From Boesenbergia rotunda (lineage: Eukaryota > Streptophyta > Magnoliopsida > Zingiberales > Zingiberaceae), in contig JAGFNQ010005398.1 in the NCBI GenBank assembly GCA_024364735.1, positions 297,946-361,945 of the forward strand: a stretch of 64,000 nt of DNA, given 5' to 3'. A model generated the notes under the pieces. That model did no database searches and was not told the DNA's origin. It saw only the letters and a list, made by a program, of their open reading frames with translations. The stretch's first letter is position 1; every line of letters starts with the position of its first letter. Below are positions 33,667 through 45,610 of this stretch, piece by piece. Both the position numbers and the translations under genes were made by a program.

Positions 33667-33735
33667 GGTGCATGAGCCAAGGATTGAACCTTGGACCTCT
33701 TGTACAAACATATAAGCCTTAACCAACTCACCTAG
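33667..33735 (-). other. tRNA-like segment with Pol III A- and B-box motifs inside S
   Basis: On the minus strand a B-box-like GGTTCAATCC (33681-33690) lies in a perfect T-arm (CAAGG/CCTTG with loop TTCAATC). An A-box-like TGAGTTGGTTAAGG lies at 33717-33730. No acceptor stem can be closed, so it is not called a tRNA gene. Confidence 0.5.
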
Positions 33736-34089
33736 CAAGGGATTTCTATGAGGAAATGAAATGGATATAAGTTAAGATTAAGAAGAAGATAAAGAGTCAT
33801 GTAGAGACTCTTCATTTACCTCTTTAATGGATGATAAATGGGGGGGGGGGGTTTGGGAGTTTCATTCTCTCTTCTTTCAATTGCATTTCCTCCTCTCTTC
33901 CTCCCTCATTCTAGCCGACCACTCCTAGAGGGTTTTCCCCTTGGAAAAGCTTCCACCAAGGTTCCATCTCCTAGATCTAAAGTCTCTTCCAAGGATACAA
34001 GGACAAGGGTGTTCAAGGGTCCAAAGATCTTACCATTTTCTTCTCTTCCAAGGTTTGAAAAATCAAGAAACCCAAGGTAAGACTCCCTC

Positions 34090-34740
34090 ACCTGTGGTAT
34101 AATAGTTCCCTATGATTTTTATGATTTTTAGTATGATATATAGTGGTTGGTTTTCGAATTGGATGTTGAAAGGAAAGAAAACCAAGACCCTCATGTTTAA
34201 GGGTTTCAGCCACCATGATTTACAGGTCTATAATTATGCTAAAAATCATGATAATGTTATTTAATGTTCCCTTATGATGTGTATAGGTTAAGTATAATTT
34301 TTGGGAATTTTTGGAGTACCCTAGGACACCCTAGGGTTTCGGCCAACATGAAAGAAACAAAACTAAGAACCCTAAGTTTAAGGGTTTCGGCCACCATGAT
34401 TTACAGGCCTATAATTATTCTAAAAATCATGATAATGTTATTTAATGTTCCCTTATGATGTGTAGAGGTTAAGTATAATTTTTGGGAATTTTTGGAGTAC
34501 CCTAGGACACCCTAGGGTTTCGGCCAACATGAAAGAAACAAAACTAAGAACCCTAAGTTTAAGGGTTTCGGTCACCATGATTTAAAGGTCTAAAATTAAT
34601 CCAAAAATCTTGATAATGTTAATTTATGTTCTCTTATGATGTGTGGAGGTTAAGTATAATTTCTGGGAATTTTTGGATTAGCCTAGAGACCCCATATGTT
34701 TCGGCCAACCTCAAGGACCCAAGGGTTAGGGTTGAGCCTT
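34090..34740. repeat. Tandem repeat of about 181 bp in S
   Basis: Three to four imperfect copies, with GTTCCCTTATGATGTGTA recurring at about 34266, 34447 and 34628. Confidence 0.9.
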
Positions 34741-34869
34741 TAACTTCAAGTATATGTTTATGTGTTTCCATGATAAGTATGATAAGTATATGTTCAGGAT
34801 ATGAATGATGCCATGATAAGAATGATAGGGTTATGATCACGATAAAAATGATGCTATGATATGTTAGGT

Positions 34870-35010
34870 TCATGATATGAATGATGCCATGTTAAGTATG
34901 CTATGTTTATGTTTAAGAATGAGGATGATGTCATGTTTAAGAATGAAAATGATGCCATGTTTAAGAATGAAAATGATGCCATGTTAAGAATGAAAATGAT
35001 GTCATGTCTA
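34870..35010. repeat. Short tandem repeat of about 24 bp in S
   Basis: Units built on AAGAATGAAAATGATGCCATG. Non-coding. Confidence 0.85.
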
Positions 35011-35744
35011 AAAAAAAATGAAAGTGAAGAATGAAGTTAAGGTTCATGCCGTTAAGGCATAATGATGATGTTAAGTATGATGAATGAATGAATATGCTAT
35101 GAATGATGATGAATGAAAGATGATACTTATGTCTTTAAGGCATAAATATGCTAAGACGGCACAGTCGATGGTCGACGGTATGACAGTCGTGAGGACCGGT
35201 AAATGGGCCGGTAGACGGGCTGAGCCGTAACAAGTTATGTTATGTTAAAGATGTCATGAATGTCTTATGAATGATGAAGCATGAAAAGTATTTTACTTTA
35301 TGAATGGGCTTGTACCGGACCGAAGTATGGGTCCAAGGGATGGGTACCTTAAGAACGCCCCGGTTTTGGACTACCGAAGCTGTCCACGGTTCTGGCACTA
35401 CCGGAGCTGTGCAACAGGGATGGGCACCTTAAGAACGCCTCGGTTCGGGGACTACCGACTATGTTGTCCTTACCCTAGTAGGTTGGGGCTCGCGACCTCG
35501 GACTTGCTAGGGATGCGCGCAATGATGTATGTATGTGGTACAAGCCGGGGACCCCAAATGATGTTATGATGATGATGTTTAAGCATTTAAAAGTATGTTT
35601 TAAAAGTTAAGCATCCCTTATGTATATGCATTCCACTCATGCATCCATTCATGTTATGCATTATGCTATGATGATAAGATTTTATACTTACGTTGCATGT
35701 TAAGAAGTATACATGAGAATGAATGAATTATGTCATGCTTAGAA

Positions 35745-36090
35745 TGTTCACTATGTTAATGATTTATGCCATGAATTATGCCATGCTTAGCATGTTCACT
35801 ATGTTTACGATATGCCATGAATTATGCCATGCTTAGAAGGTTCACTATGTTTACGATATGCCATGAATTATGCCATGCTTAGAAGGTTCACTATGTTTAC
35901 GATATGCCATGAATTATGCCATGCTTAGAATGTTCACTATGTTTATGATTTATGCCATGAATTATGCCATGCTTAGAATGTTCACTATGTTTACGATATG
36001 CCATGAATTATGCCATGCTTAGCATGTTCACTATGTTTACGATATGCCATGAATTATGCCATGCTTAGAATGTTCCCTATGTTTATGAAT
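35745..36090. repeat. 46-bp tandem repeat in S
   Basis: About seven copies containing TTCACTATGTTTACGATATG and CCATGAATTATGCCATGCTT. Confidence 0.92.
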
Positions 36091-36678
36091 TGTGCCATGA
36101 GAATGAATGAATTATGCCATGCTTAGAATGTCTATGATGTTTATGTTTATGTCATGTATCATGTCATGCTTAGAATATTACTATGTTTATGTTCATGCCA
36201 TGCTATGTATACGATAAGTGATGCAAGATGTTATGTTCTAAGTAGAGCACCAAGTATGTTAATGTTTTATGTGCTCATTATGAGATGATGAATGATGAAT
36301 GGTTTTGTGAGTAGGAAAGAGTCTTACTAATCCTGTGTGCTTATAGTCTTATTTCCTTATACCGCAGATCATTCAAGGGGATAATGAAGGAAGCAGCAGG
36401 AGGGCAAGAACGCATGTGTGTCGTAGTGACTTGGCCCAGGAACTATATGTTTACTTATGTGGTTGAATAATGACTTATGGAACCTTATGATATGATGTTA
36501 TGTGAGACATGATATGATGCTTACGATCAAACTTAATATGCTAAGGTTCCCATGTCAATAAGTTAAGAATGGTAACAGGGCATGTATAAGTTAAGTTATT
36601 CCGCTGCCTTATAATGTCTACATGCCCTAAGCATGTTAACGTAACGCCGCTTAAAAAAAAAGCGGGCGTTACATGGGG

Positions 36679-36951
36679 TACCGATCTAAGACCTCCAAGG
36701 GAAATGGAAAGAAGTGTGCTGGGAAATCATACAATCTTAGTAAGGAGGGAAGATCCAAGGATGGCAAGGGGATGCCTAAAAAGAGTGACCTAACCAAGGA
36801 CAAGGTGTCCAAGGTTAAAAAGGTCAACTTTGTAGGCCAAGAGTCACCGGTGACACACCGGTGTGGCCTAGTGATGGTTGAGTCACCTAGGGAGGTGGCT
36901 AGGGCTAAGAGCTCAAGGGGGAGTTCTAGAAGCCTTTGGGATATATGTTGA
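36679..36951 (+). pseudogene. gag: Element D gag, 3' part (separated by S)
   Basis: This continues the gag C-terminal segment directly after the second TGGGG duplication. It begins YRSKTSKGN, matching YRTKSR-type residues after GLG in A and G. It is Lys/Ser-rich and ends with TGA at 36949-36951. It is cut from its start by S. Confidence 0.85.
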
Positions 36952-38101
36952 ATGGACCTTGGGAGAGTTGCTCCTAGAGGTCTAGATGGACCATGGAGTG
37001 TGCCAAAAGAATTGGAGACGGACTTGAGTCTCAATTCTTGGGTTTTGGCACGGTGTTTTTGAGTTTCATGCATGAAATATGACATTGGGGTTATATTGCA
37101 TGAAAATTAGTTTTTGATGTATAAATGCCATGTAAATCAATGCTAGGGATGTATTGTGGGTTGGCATGGGCAGAGACATCAAGAGGAAACAAAAACTAGG
37201 ACTTTAGGTCAATGTTCTATTGAACTTTTTAGCTAGTTTTGGGTTTTGTGTCAAACTTGGGAATGATGATAGATACATTTTGGAATGTATTTTTCCCAAG
37301 TAGATATGGGTACCACAAACCTCTCCACAAAATTTGGGAATTTTTGGAGATTTGTGGAATTTTTGGCGCATTTCTGAATTTCGTCAGAAATGCTGAAATT
37401 TCAGACTTTCAGAGTATCAGTCGACTGCCATTTTTGTATCATCAGCTGGTTTGGGGTCCAAATGATGCAAAACAAGTGTATGGGGGGCTAGTACACATTG
37501 TTTATGGTCATTGGGGATTAAAAGAACCGATAATTGGGATATTGTTGGGTTCTTTTTGATGTTAGGCAAAGGGGGAGAAGTGTTATATTTAAGTTGGGAA
37601 ACCAAACACTCCTTTGCAAGAAACCCTAGGTTTAGGGGGAGTTGAGATTAAGGGGGAGCATGGTTGCTCCATTCTTGGCGTAAGGGGAACCTTGGAGAGG
37701 TTCTTAAAAAGCCTTTGTAAGTCCAATGGAGGGGGAGCTTTGGAGAAGCTTTAAAAAGCTTGGTTTGGTAGAAAATCCTAACTTGGAGGGTTAGGTGGGA
37801 AAAGTCCTAGCTTGGAGGGCTAGGTGTTGGAAAATCCTAACTTGGAGGGTTAGGTGGTAAAAGTCCTAGCTTGGAGGGCTAGGTGTTGGAAAATCCTAAC
37901 TTGGAGGGTTAGGTGGTAAAAGTCCTAGCTCGGAGGGCTAGGTGTTGGAAAATTCCTAACTTGGAGGGTTAGGTATGGGATGCCTTGGGATAGGATCCAG
38001 TTATGCATTGCATATGCATTCATTTAGCATTGTTTTTGCTATTTAATACTATCTTGCTTTCCTAACTTAAACGGATTGCCAAACATCAAAAAGGGGGAGA
38101 T
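36952..38101 (+). other. Element D 3' non-coding region
   Basis: No ORF is supported. It is similar to B 17269-18530. One CAGTCGACTG-like site lies near 37418. A tandem array lies at 37765-37980, and a polypurine tract AAAAAGGGGGAGA at 38088-38100. Confidence 0.8.
37765..37980 (+). repeat. Tandem repeat AATCCTAACTTGGAGGGTTA / GTCCTAGCTTGGAGGGCTAG
   Basis: Alternating units of about 29 bp, also present in B (17275, 9700) and in the E LTR (30535-30757 and 39132-39415). Confidence 0.9.
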
Positions 38102-39126
38102 TGTTGGAGCAATCGGCCCTAAGATGGTCCGGAGTGACTATGAGTTTTGATGTTTGGGCAAAGGGATTAAGTTAGGTTTACACTTGTATTTGATATGCGT
38201 ATGTTGAGTATGCAGGTTGTACAGGTTACGCATATGGACTTGACTGGACAACCTCGGTACGGTGAAGGATGGCATGGAGGCAAGCTGGAGGCTTGCGTGC
38301 GCATCCGAGGGACTTTGGACAGCAGGGACGATGAGCTGATGGGCGCGGACTTCGAGGCATGCGTGAAGGATGGCATGGAGGCAAGCTGGAGGCTTGCGTG
38401 CATCCGAGGGACGGGAGCCGAAGATGAAGAGGGCGCGAAGGCAACAGTCGAGGCTGCTGAAGAGGAGTCAGTCGAGTCGTGAGGGTACGAGTGCTGTGTG
38501 ATTGTACTCGGGAAATCCTAGGGTTTGAGTGCGGAGTGGAATGTACTCAGGAAGGGTAACCTTAGGTGGGTGAGTAGACCAGTCGACTGGCCTGGGGGCA
38601 GTCGACTGATGGAACTCACAGAAAGGTCTAAGCCTGGGACCAGTCGACTGCCCTGGGGGCAGTCGACTGGTAGGTGGCTGGTGAGCTGGCAAATTCGAAC
38701 GTTGGGAGTGTCAATGGTCGAATTTGGCTGGCACCAGTCGACTGCCCTTGGGGCAGTCGATTGGTAGTGAGAAATCAGCCCCGAGTCCTATTTAAAGAGG
38801 ACTTCGTGGTGGCTGAGTTTCTTGACGAAACTTGTCTTGGTTAAGGGCAAGTTAGTAGTCTTCGTGTCCAGAGCTTTGTTTAGTGTTGTGGTGAGGTTTC
38901 TCCACCCACAAGGAGCGACACGTGATAGCCGGAGGTTATCCGGGGTTTGATCCGCCGAAGGATTATTGGATTAGTCACCCGACCGGGGTGGATACCAACT
39001 AAATCAGGTTGTTAGCGTTGTTTTTGTTTGTTTTTGTATATTCCGCTATGCTACTAACAACGCAGGAACAAGGGGGTTTTGAAAATCGCTATTCACCCCC
39101 CTCTAGCATACGGAACGATCCTAACA
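38102..39126 (+). repeat. Element D 3' LTR
   Basis: This is the partner of 30763-31786. Palindrome pairs stand at 38580/38599, 38641/38660 and 38735/38754, all 19 bp apart. Confidence 0.96.
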
Positions 39127-40822
39127 GGAGGGTCAGGTCCTAGCCTAGAGGGCTAGGTGGATGAAACCCTGGCTTGGAGGGTCAGGTCCTAGCCTGGAGG
39201 GCTAGGTTGGATGAAATCCTGGCTTAGAGGGTCATGTCCTAGCCTGGAGGGCTAGGTGGATGAAACCCTGGCTTGGAGGGTCAGGTCCTAGCTTGGAGGG
39301 TTAGGTTGGATAAAATCCTGGCTTGGAGGGTCAGGTCCTAGCTTGGAGGGCTAGGTTGGATAAAACCCTGGCTTGGAGGGTCAGGTCCTAGCTTGGAGGG
39401 CTAGGTTGAAGTCCCGGTGAGTGAGACTGGGCATGGAGTCTTGGTCCGAGGGACTGAGCACGAGTCAGGGGAGGTTGGGAGCCAGTTCTCTTGACTTAGA
39501 GTGGGTTTGGCCTTGCCTAGATCGGTCTGGTGACCTATCAGGGAAGTTGGCACGGAGTTCCCTCGTGGATCGGTCTGGTGACCGATCCAGCGATGTTTGA
39601 TCGGTCTGGTGATCGATCAGGGAACATACGGTGACTTTGGCAAACCTACTGATCGGTCTGGTGACCGATCAGGGAGCATACAGTGAGTTTGGGAACTCTA
39701 CTGATTGGCTCCTGATCGGTCTGGTCGCCGATCTGGGATACTATTCAGATCGTTCTGGTGAACGATCAAGTGTCGCGGACTCCTCCTTATAACCGATCAG
39801 GATAGAGCCTGATCGGTCGGAGGGTGGCCTGATCGGTCACCAGTCTGATCAGGCCACACCCTGATCGGTCTGGGGACCAATCAGGAGGGTTGGACTGTGA
39901 AACTGGGAAAACACCCTGCAAAGGGGTGGACCGGTCTGTTGACCGATCCACGACTTGGAATCGGTCTGGTGATCGATCCCGAAGAAGTCACGATTTCTGA
40001 TTACGCGTTGGGGACCGATCAGGATGGAGCCTGATTGGTCTGAACCCATCCTGATCGGTCTGGTGACCGATCAGGAGTCCCTCTGATCGGTTCGGTGACC
40101 AATCAGTAGCTGATAGCTTTAATTCAAAAGCGCTGTCAAAGCTCTGATCGTGTTCTGATTACTAATGATACGCTACCGATACTTGTTTATAGTCTTCTGA
40201 TATGTGATCCTCTGCTTGATTTGCTGTGCCAATGATCTGATTTAGTGTGCAGATGACAGGGATGAATTCAAACACTCAAGGAGGGTCAATGGGAGTCTTT
40301 CCTTGGAGCAGGTTTGTTCGTTTTCCATCTCAGTTGCAACGGATGCTGGCGCTGATGACTGGGGCTTGGCTGAGGGAAGCTCAGGGAGTCCAGGAGAGCT
40401 CAGTGGTGGGTGGGCAGTTGCAGCTGAGCAGCTGGTAAGCTGTAGTAGAGCATCTAGTGGCTGGCAATGTGAGCTGGAGAAGCCAGATGTTTAAAGGTAC
40501 TGAGAAGTGGAGAAGAGAATACTCTGCTTTTGCTACAACTTTTGTGATCTTGCAACAACATTGATCCATCTCTTGAGCAAGCAACTGTGAATCTTGAGCT
40601 GATACTTGAGGACATGGAAGAAACAAGGAGCTTGGCGAGTTCATCAGCAAGAAGACACGAAGAAGGGAGTTCTTGCGTGAGATCTATGCTGAGTGGAGCT
40701 CGGTGAGGAGTTCGCTTGTGTTCTTGCGGTTCTAAGTGCTCAAGAAATCTCAAAAACTGCTAAGTTTTAAGTGTCTGGCTACATTCACCCCCCCCCCCTC
40801 TCTAGCCATCCAAGCACCAACA
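39127..40822 (+). repeat. Element E 5' LTR, second part
   Basis: It resumes the CTTGGAGGGCTAGG array (to 39415). A dense array of GATCGGTC/GACCGATC hairpins follows (39520-40107), then unique sequence, ending CACCAACA before the primer site. Excluding D, the whole LTR is about 2.0 kb. Confidence 0.88.
39520..40107 (+). repeat. GATCGGTC...GACCGATC hairpin array in the E LTR
   Basis: About a dozen units of two 8-bp inverted arms around TGGT, so that GATC centres are 16 bp apart (for example 39520/39536, 39795/39811, 39847/39863/39879, 40085/40101). Spacers between units vary. Confidence 0.9.
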
Positions 40823-40824
40823 AG

Positions 40825-40836
40825 TGGTATCAGAGC
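40825..40836 (+). other. Primer binding site of element E
   Basis: TGGTATCAGAGC lies two bases after the LTR end. Confidence 0.94.
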
Positions 40837-40880
40837 TTGGGGCTCTGTTCAAGCGGATTAACAACCGAGAGCTATCAACA

Positions 40881-42476
40881 ACGGCCTTGAGAGAAGGATT
40901 TAGCACCACCCGACCTCCTTTCTTCGACGGATCAGATTTTTAATATTGGAGGTCGAAGATGGAGTACTATCTCAAGATGGACATCAACACATGGTTCGCT
41001 GTGAAGGAGGGTTTTTCCCCTCCAAAGGATGATGAAGGAAAGGAATTGGAATCTTGGCGTTGGTCGGCTGAGCAAACCCGGAAAAGTGAAGCCGATGCGA
41101 AGGCGGTGGTGACTTTGCAATATGGAATGAACAAAGACCAACTAATCAAGGTTGGTCCCTTTACAAGTGCAAAGGATTTGTGGAATAAACTCATCGAACT
41201 CTATGAGGGCACCCGAGACTCGAGAATCGCCAAGAGGGACTTGTTCCTCAACCAATTACAAAACCTCTCCATGAAGGAGAGTGAAACGGTGAGTGAACTT
41301 CATAGTAGGTTCAAAGAAGTCCTCAACGGTCTTCATTCCATTGATGAAAAGGTCGAGAACCGCGACCTTGTAAGGTATGTGCTAAAAGCTTTTCCAAGGA
41401 ATGCCTTGTGGTCATCCATGGTGGATGCCTACAAGGTATCTAAGGATTTATCAATTGTAAAACTTGATGACTTATTTTGTGAAATGGAGCTACATGAGAT
41501 GGCTAACAAAGGCCCCAAGGAGAAGAGGATTGCCCTTGTAGTAGGTGAAAAGACCAAGAAGAAGAAGGAGAAGAAGGAGAAGGAAGTCTCTTCATCTTCA
41601 TCCTCATCCGAGTCCGAGTCCGAATCCGAGGAGGATGGCAGTGGGTCTTCTTCATCCGAGATGGCAAATTTTGTAAGAAGGATGATGAGGAAGAGCCGGC
41701 GCTTCAAGGGTAAAGGTAATCTTAGTGAAGTTAAGATTGATAAATCTAACATTACTTGTTATGAGTGTAGCAAGAAAGGGCACTTCAAGAAGGACTGCCC
41801 AAAGCTAAAGAAGAAGGAGGAGAAATCAAAGAAGAAGAAGAAGTCCTTGAAGGCCATATGGGATGAATCCTCCTCAAGTTCATCCGAATAGGAGAAGGAT
41901 GAGAAGAGTACACGTCATGTGGCACTCATGGCAATTGAAGGAGAAGAGAACAGTGATGAATCCATCGACTCCTCAAACGCGGCTTCATCATCTTTGGATG
42001 ATGAAGAGGTAATCACTCCCGAATTAGACAAATGTTATAGAATTATTGCATGTTTAACCAATTTGTTGAAAAAGTCAAAAAATAAGGTTAAGTCATTGAA
42101 AATTAAAGTTGAATAGTTGAAATCCTCTAAGGATGAGGATGTTGATGATTTACATGTAGAAATGCTAGAAGATGAGAACAAATCATTGAAGAGTGAAGTT
42201 GAGAGACTCAAGAGTGTTCTTGAGAAATTCTCAACAATCTCAAAGACCTTAGATATGATTTTGAATGCACAAAGGGTTGTATACAATAGGGACGGTATTG
42301 GTTACCGACCCAAAGAACCATCATTTGTGTCCTTAATGTCTAGGACTGATGTTAGACAATTTAAGACTCCTAGGGTTCAAAGGAAAGTAGTCAAGGCATG
42401 AGTGCCTAAATCTTGCTTAGTAGGTGCTTTAGGTCCCAAAATTTGGGTACCTAAATCTTCTATTTTTCGAATTGTG
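40881..42476 (+). pseudogene. gag: Element E gag (stops, lost start codon)
   Basis: Frame and context place the start at 40881, where the codon is ACG instead of ATG. A TAA at 40941 follows the FFDGSDF segment. The UBN2-type region runs to about 41500. The zinc knuckle CYECSKKGHFKKDC is at 41757-41798, after Lys- and Ser-rich stretches. Further in-frame stops are a TAG at 41889, a TAG at 42114 and a TGA at 42399. All pieces stay in one frame, which continues into pol, so gag and pol were probably one polyprotein here, unlike A with its spacer. Confidence 0.9.
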
Positions 42477-42482
42477 TAGGTT

Positions 42483-45400
42483 ATGATTGAGGGGGAGCAT
42501 CTATCAACTTGGTTCATTGATAACGGGTGCTCTAAACACATGACCGGTGATAGATCCTTATTCACTACATTTCAAAGAAAAAGTAGAGGTAATGTTTCCT
42601 TTGGTAACAATGGTAGTCTTAAGGTTATAAGAATAGGAGACATTCAAATATCCGAATGTCTTAGGATTAAAAATGACCTTCTAGTCAAGGGGATGACATT
42701 TAATCTCCTAAGTGTCAGTCAATTATGTGATGCGGGTTACACAATTGATTTCCAATCAAGTCAATGTCTAGTTAGACAACATGACACCTTTGACACGGTA
42801 CTAGTAGGCACAAGAGTAGATAATATTTATCAAGTTTCATTTAAAAGTGCTACTAATATTTTTGTTAAGTGTTTCATGTCAAGAGAAGATGAGTCTAACC
42901 TTTGGCACCGAAGACTAGCACACGTGAACATGAAGAATATCCGGAAATTGGCCAACAAGGGACTAGTTCGTGGCTTACCAAGCATCAAGTATGAAAAGGA
43001 CAAACTTTGTGATGCATGTCAAATGGGTAAGCAAATAAAATTTACACATAAAGGTAAAAGCACTGTAAGTACTTCTACCGCATTGGATTTACTTCACATG
43101 AACTTGTTTGATTGTAGTACAATCATATCCTTGAATGGTAGTAGATATTGTTTTGTTATCATTGATGATTTTACTAGATATACATGGACCTATTTTCTAA
43201 AATATAAGGACCAAACCTTAGATGTTTTTATTTCCTTTTGTAGAAGGGTTGAAAATGAAAAATCATCAACAATTAAAATAATTAGGAGTGATCATGGAGG
43301 TGAATTTCAAAATCAAAGATTTTTAGAGTTTTGTCAAGATAGAAGGTATAGGCATGAGTTCTCCACTCCTAGAACACCACAACAAAATGGTATTGTAGAG
43401 AGGAAGAACCGAGTCCTACAAGAGGCTGCTCGAAGCATGCTCAATGAGTACTCATTACCGGGGTACTTGTGGGCCGAAGCTGTAAACACAGCTTGCTACG
43501 TGCAAAACCGAGTCCTCATTCACAGATTTCTAGGAAAGACTCCTCATGAACTTTGGTTTGGAAAACCACCTACGATTAAACATCTTAGGGTGTTTGGTTG
43601 TAAGGTGTACATTCTAAACATCAAGGACCATCTTGGAAAGTTCACAGCAAAAGCTGATGAAGGGATACTAGTCGGGTACTCCCTAGTCAACAAAGCTTAC
43701 AGAATCTACAACAAGAAATCTAGATTGGTTGAATAGTCTTCTGATGTTATTTTTGAGGAAATTCCAAAAGTAAATGATCAATCAGAAGATGTCGAAGGAG
43801 TTCAATTCGAACTTAGGAAACTGAGTTTGGATGGAAGTCCAAGTGTTATAGATGGTGGTGATGAGTCTGATGACGGTGAGCCTAGACAACCCATAGATCA
43901 GCCGGATCCTGACGCTGAGCTTGTGTCTAGTGACACCATTCAAGAAGCACCACCTACACCAAGGACAACTAGGTTAGCCTCTAGTCATCCCCAAGACTAA
44001 ATTGTTGGAGACATCCATCATGGGGTTAGGACTAGATCATTCTTTAGGAATGAGGCTAATGAAGTTGCCCTAATTTCCGAAATTGAACCTAGAAAAATTG
44101 ACGAAGCATTAAATGATCCCGATTGGATCATTGCCATGCAAGATCAACTAGGTCAATTCGAAAGAAGTCAAGTTTGGGACTTAGTCCCTAGACCTAAGAA
44201 GACCACCATTATTGGAACCAAATGGGTCTTCAAAAATAAATTGAACCATAAGGGAGAAATCATAAGAAACAAAGCACGCTTAGTAGCCAAGGGCTACAGT
44301 CAAGTTGAAGGTCTTGATTACGATGAGACCTATGCTCCCGTGGCACGATTAGAGTCCATCCGATTGATGCTTGCATTTGCAGCACATCGTGGTTTCAAAC
44401 TTTATCAAATGGATGTCAAATCGGCCTTTCTAAATGGTTTAATAAGAGAAGATGTCTATGTCGAACAACCTCCGGGGTTTGAGAGTACCGAATTCCCAAA
44501 CCACGTGTTCAAGCTCAAGAAGGCGCTCTACGGCCTTAAATAAGCACCACGAGCTTGGTATGAGCGGTTGTCGACATTTCTCATTGAAAAAGGTTTTGTG
44601 AGAGGACAAATAGACCCTACACTATTTCTAAGGAGAGATGGTGATGATATATTTATGGCCCAAGTAATGTCGATGGCATAATTTGTGGCTCAAACAACAA
44701 GGGCTATTTAAATGAATTTATTGGACACATGGAGAGTGAATTTGAAATGAGTCTAGTGGGAGAGTTGACTTTCTTCCTTGGACTTGAAATCAAGCAAACT
44801 CGTGATGGAATCCATGTGCACCAATCGAAGTACACTCAAGAGATGCTCCATAAATTTAACACGAGTGATTCAAAGGAAGTTACCACTCCCATGGCTACAA
44901 ACACACGATTAGACAATGATGAGAGTGGTAAACCTATTGACCTAACTCAATATCGGAGCATGATAGGTAGTTTGCTATACCTCACAGCTAGTCGACCTGA
45001 TATACTTTTTGCTGTGGGTATGTGCGCTAGGTATCAAGTTTGTGCCAAGGAATCTCATTTAATTGCTGTTAAACGAATTTTGAGATACCTTAAGGCACAA
45101 TTGGAGTTGGTCTATGGTACCCCGTACCATGTCGTTTGACCTAATTGGCTATATACCGATTCCGACTATATTGGGTGCAAGTTGGATCGGAATAGCACAA
45201 GTGGGGGCTGCCAATTCTTAGGTTCATCTCTAGTTAATTGGTCAAGTCGAAAGCAACATTGTGTTGCTCTGTCCACGACCGAAGCTGAATATATTGCCAT
45301 GGGAGAGAGTGTATCGCAATTGTTGTGGATGATTCATACACTAGAGGACTATGGGTTAAGCTACAAAGGTGTGCAAGTGTTGTGTGACAACATTAACACA

Positions 45401-45610
45401 ATTAACCTAACAAAGAATCCAGTCCATGATTCTAGGACCAAGCATATTGAAGTGCGTCATCACTTCATTAGAGATCATGTTGCTAGAGGAGACATTGTAC
45501 TCTCACATGTAGAGTCCAAATCGAATCTAGCGGACATTTTCACTAAACCACTCCCCGAGAATAAATTTAGTTTCTTAAGAAGGGAATTGGGAATGTGTCG
45601 TGCTTCATAG
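42483..45610 (+). pseudogene. pol: Element E pol (broken)
   Basis: Protease motif WFIDNGCSKHMTGD (Asn where A has Ser in DSG), GAG-pre-integrase LWHRRLAHVN, integrase with IIDDFTRYTW and GGEFQN, RT from 44136, RNase H with LSTTEAEYIA, ending LGMCRAS at 45610. Lesions: TAG 43734, TAA 43998, TAA 44541 (a Gln codon in A), a one-base loss near 44666 and at least two small indels between 45095 and 45155. The RT signature reads VDG instead of VDD. Flanking LTR, gag and ORF3 identify it as SIRE-like copia. Confidence 0.93.

Larger units (their letters stand above)
33208..36673 (+). mobile_element. S: solo LTR of a gypsy-like element (3.47 kb)
   Basis: It begins TGTAACGACCC and ends GGGCGTTACA, typical LTR ends with a terminal inverted TGTAACG/CGTTACA. 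It is flanked by a perfect duplication TGGGG (33203-33207, 36674-36678). There is no internal domain. Long LTRs starting TGTAACGACCC are common in plant gypsy (Tekay/Del-like) elements; the lineage is my inference. Strand is arbitrary. Confidence 0.9.
30763..39126 (+). mobile_element. Element D: gag-only copia, interrupted by solo LTR S
   Basis: LTRs of 1024 and 1025 bp are flanked by the perfect duplication GGAGG (30758-30762, 39127-39131). I count about 25 differences between the LTRs by eye, roughly 2.4%, so it is fairly young. The interior has an iMet primer site, one gag gene and a 1.1 kb non-coding tail, with no pol. It fits a non-autonomous gag-bearing terminal-repeat element. Confidence 0.96.

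Noticed and set aside
33667..33735. Functional tRNA gene
   Set aside because: No acceptor stem or clear anticodon arm; only T-arm and D-arm resemblance.
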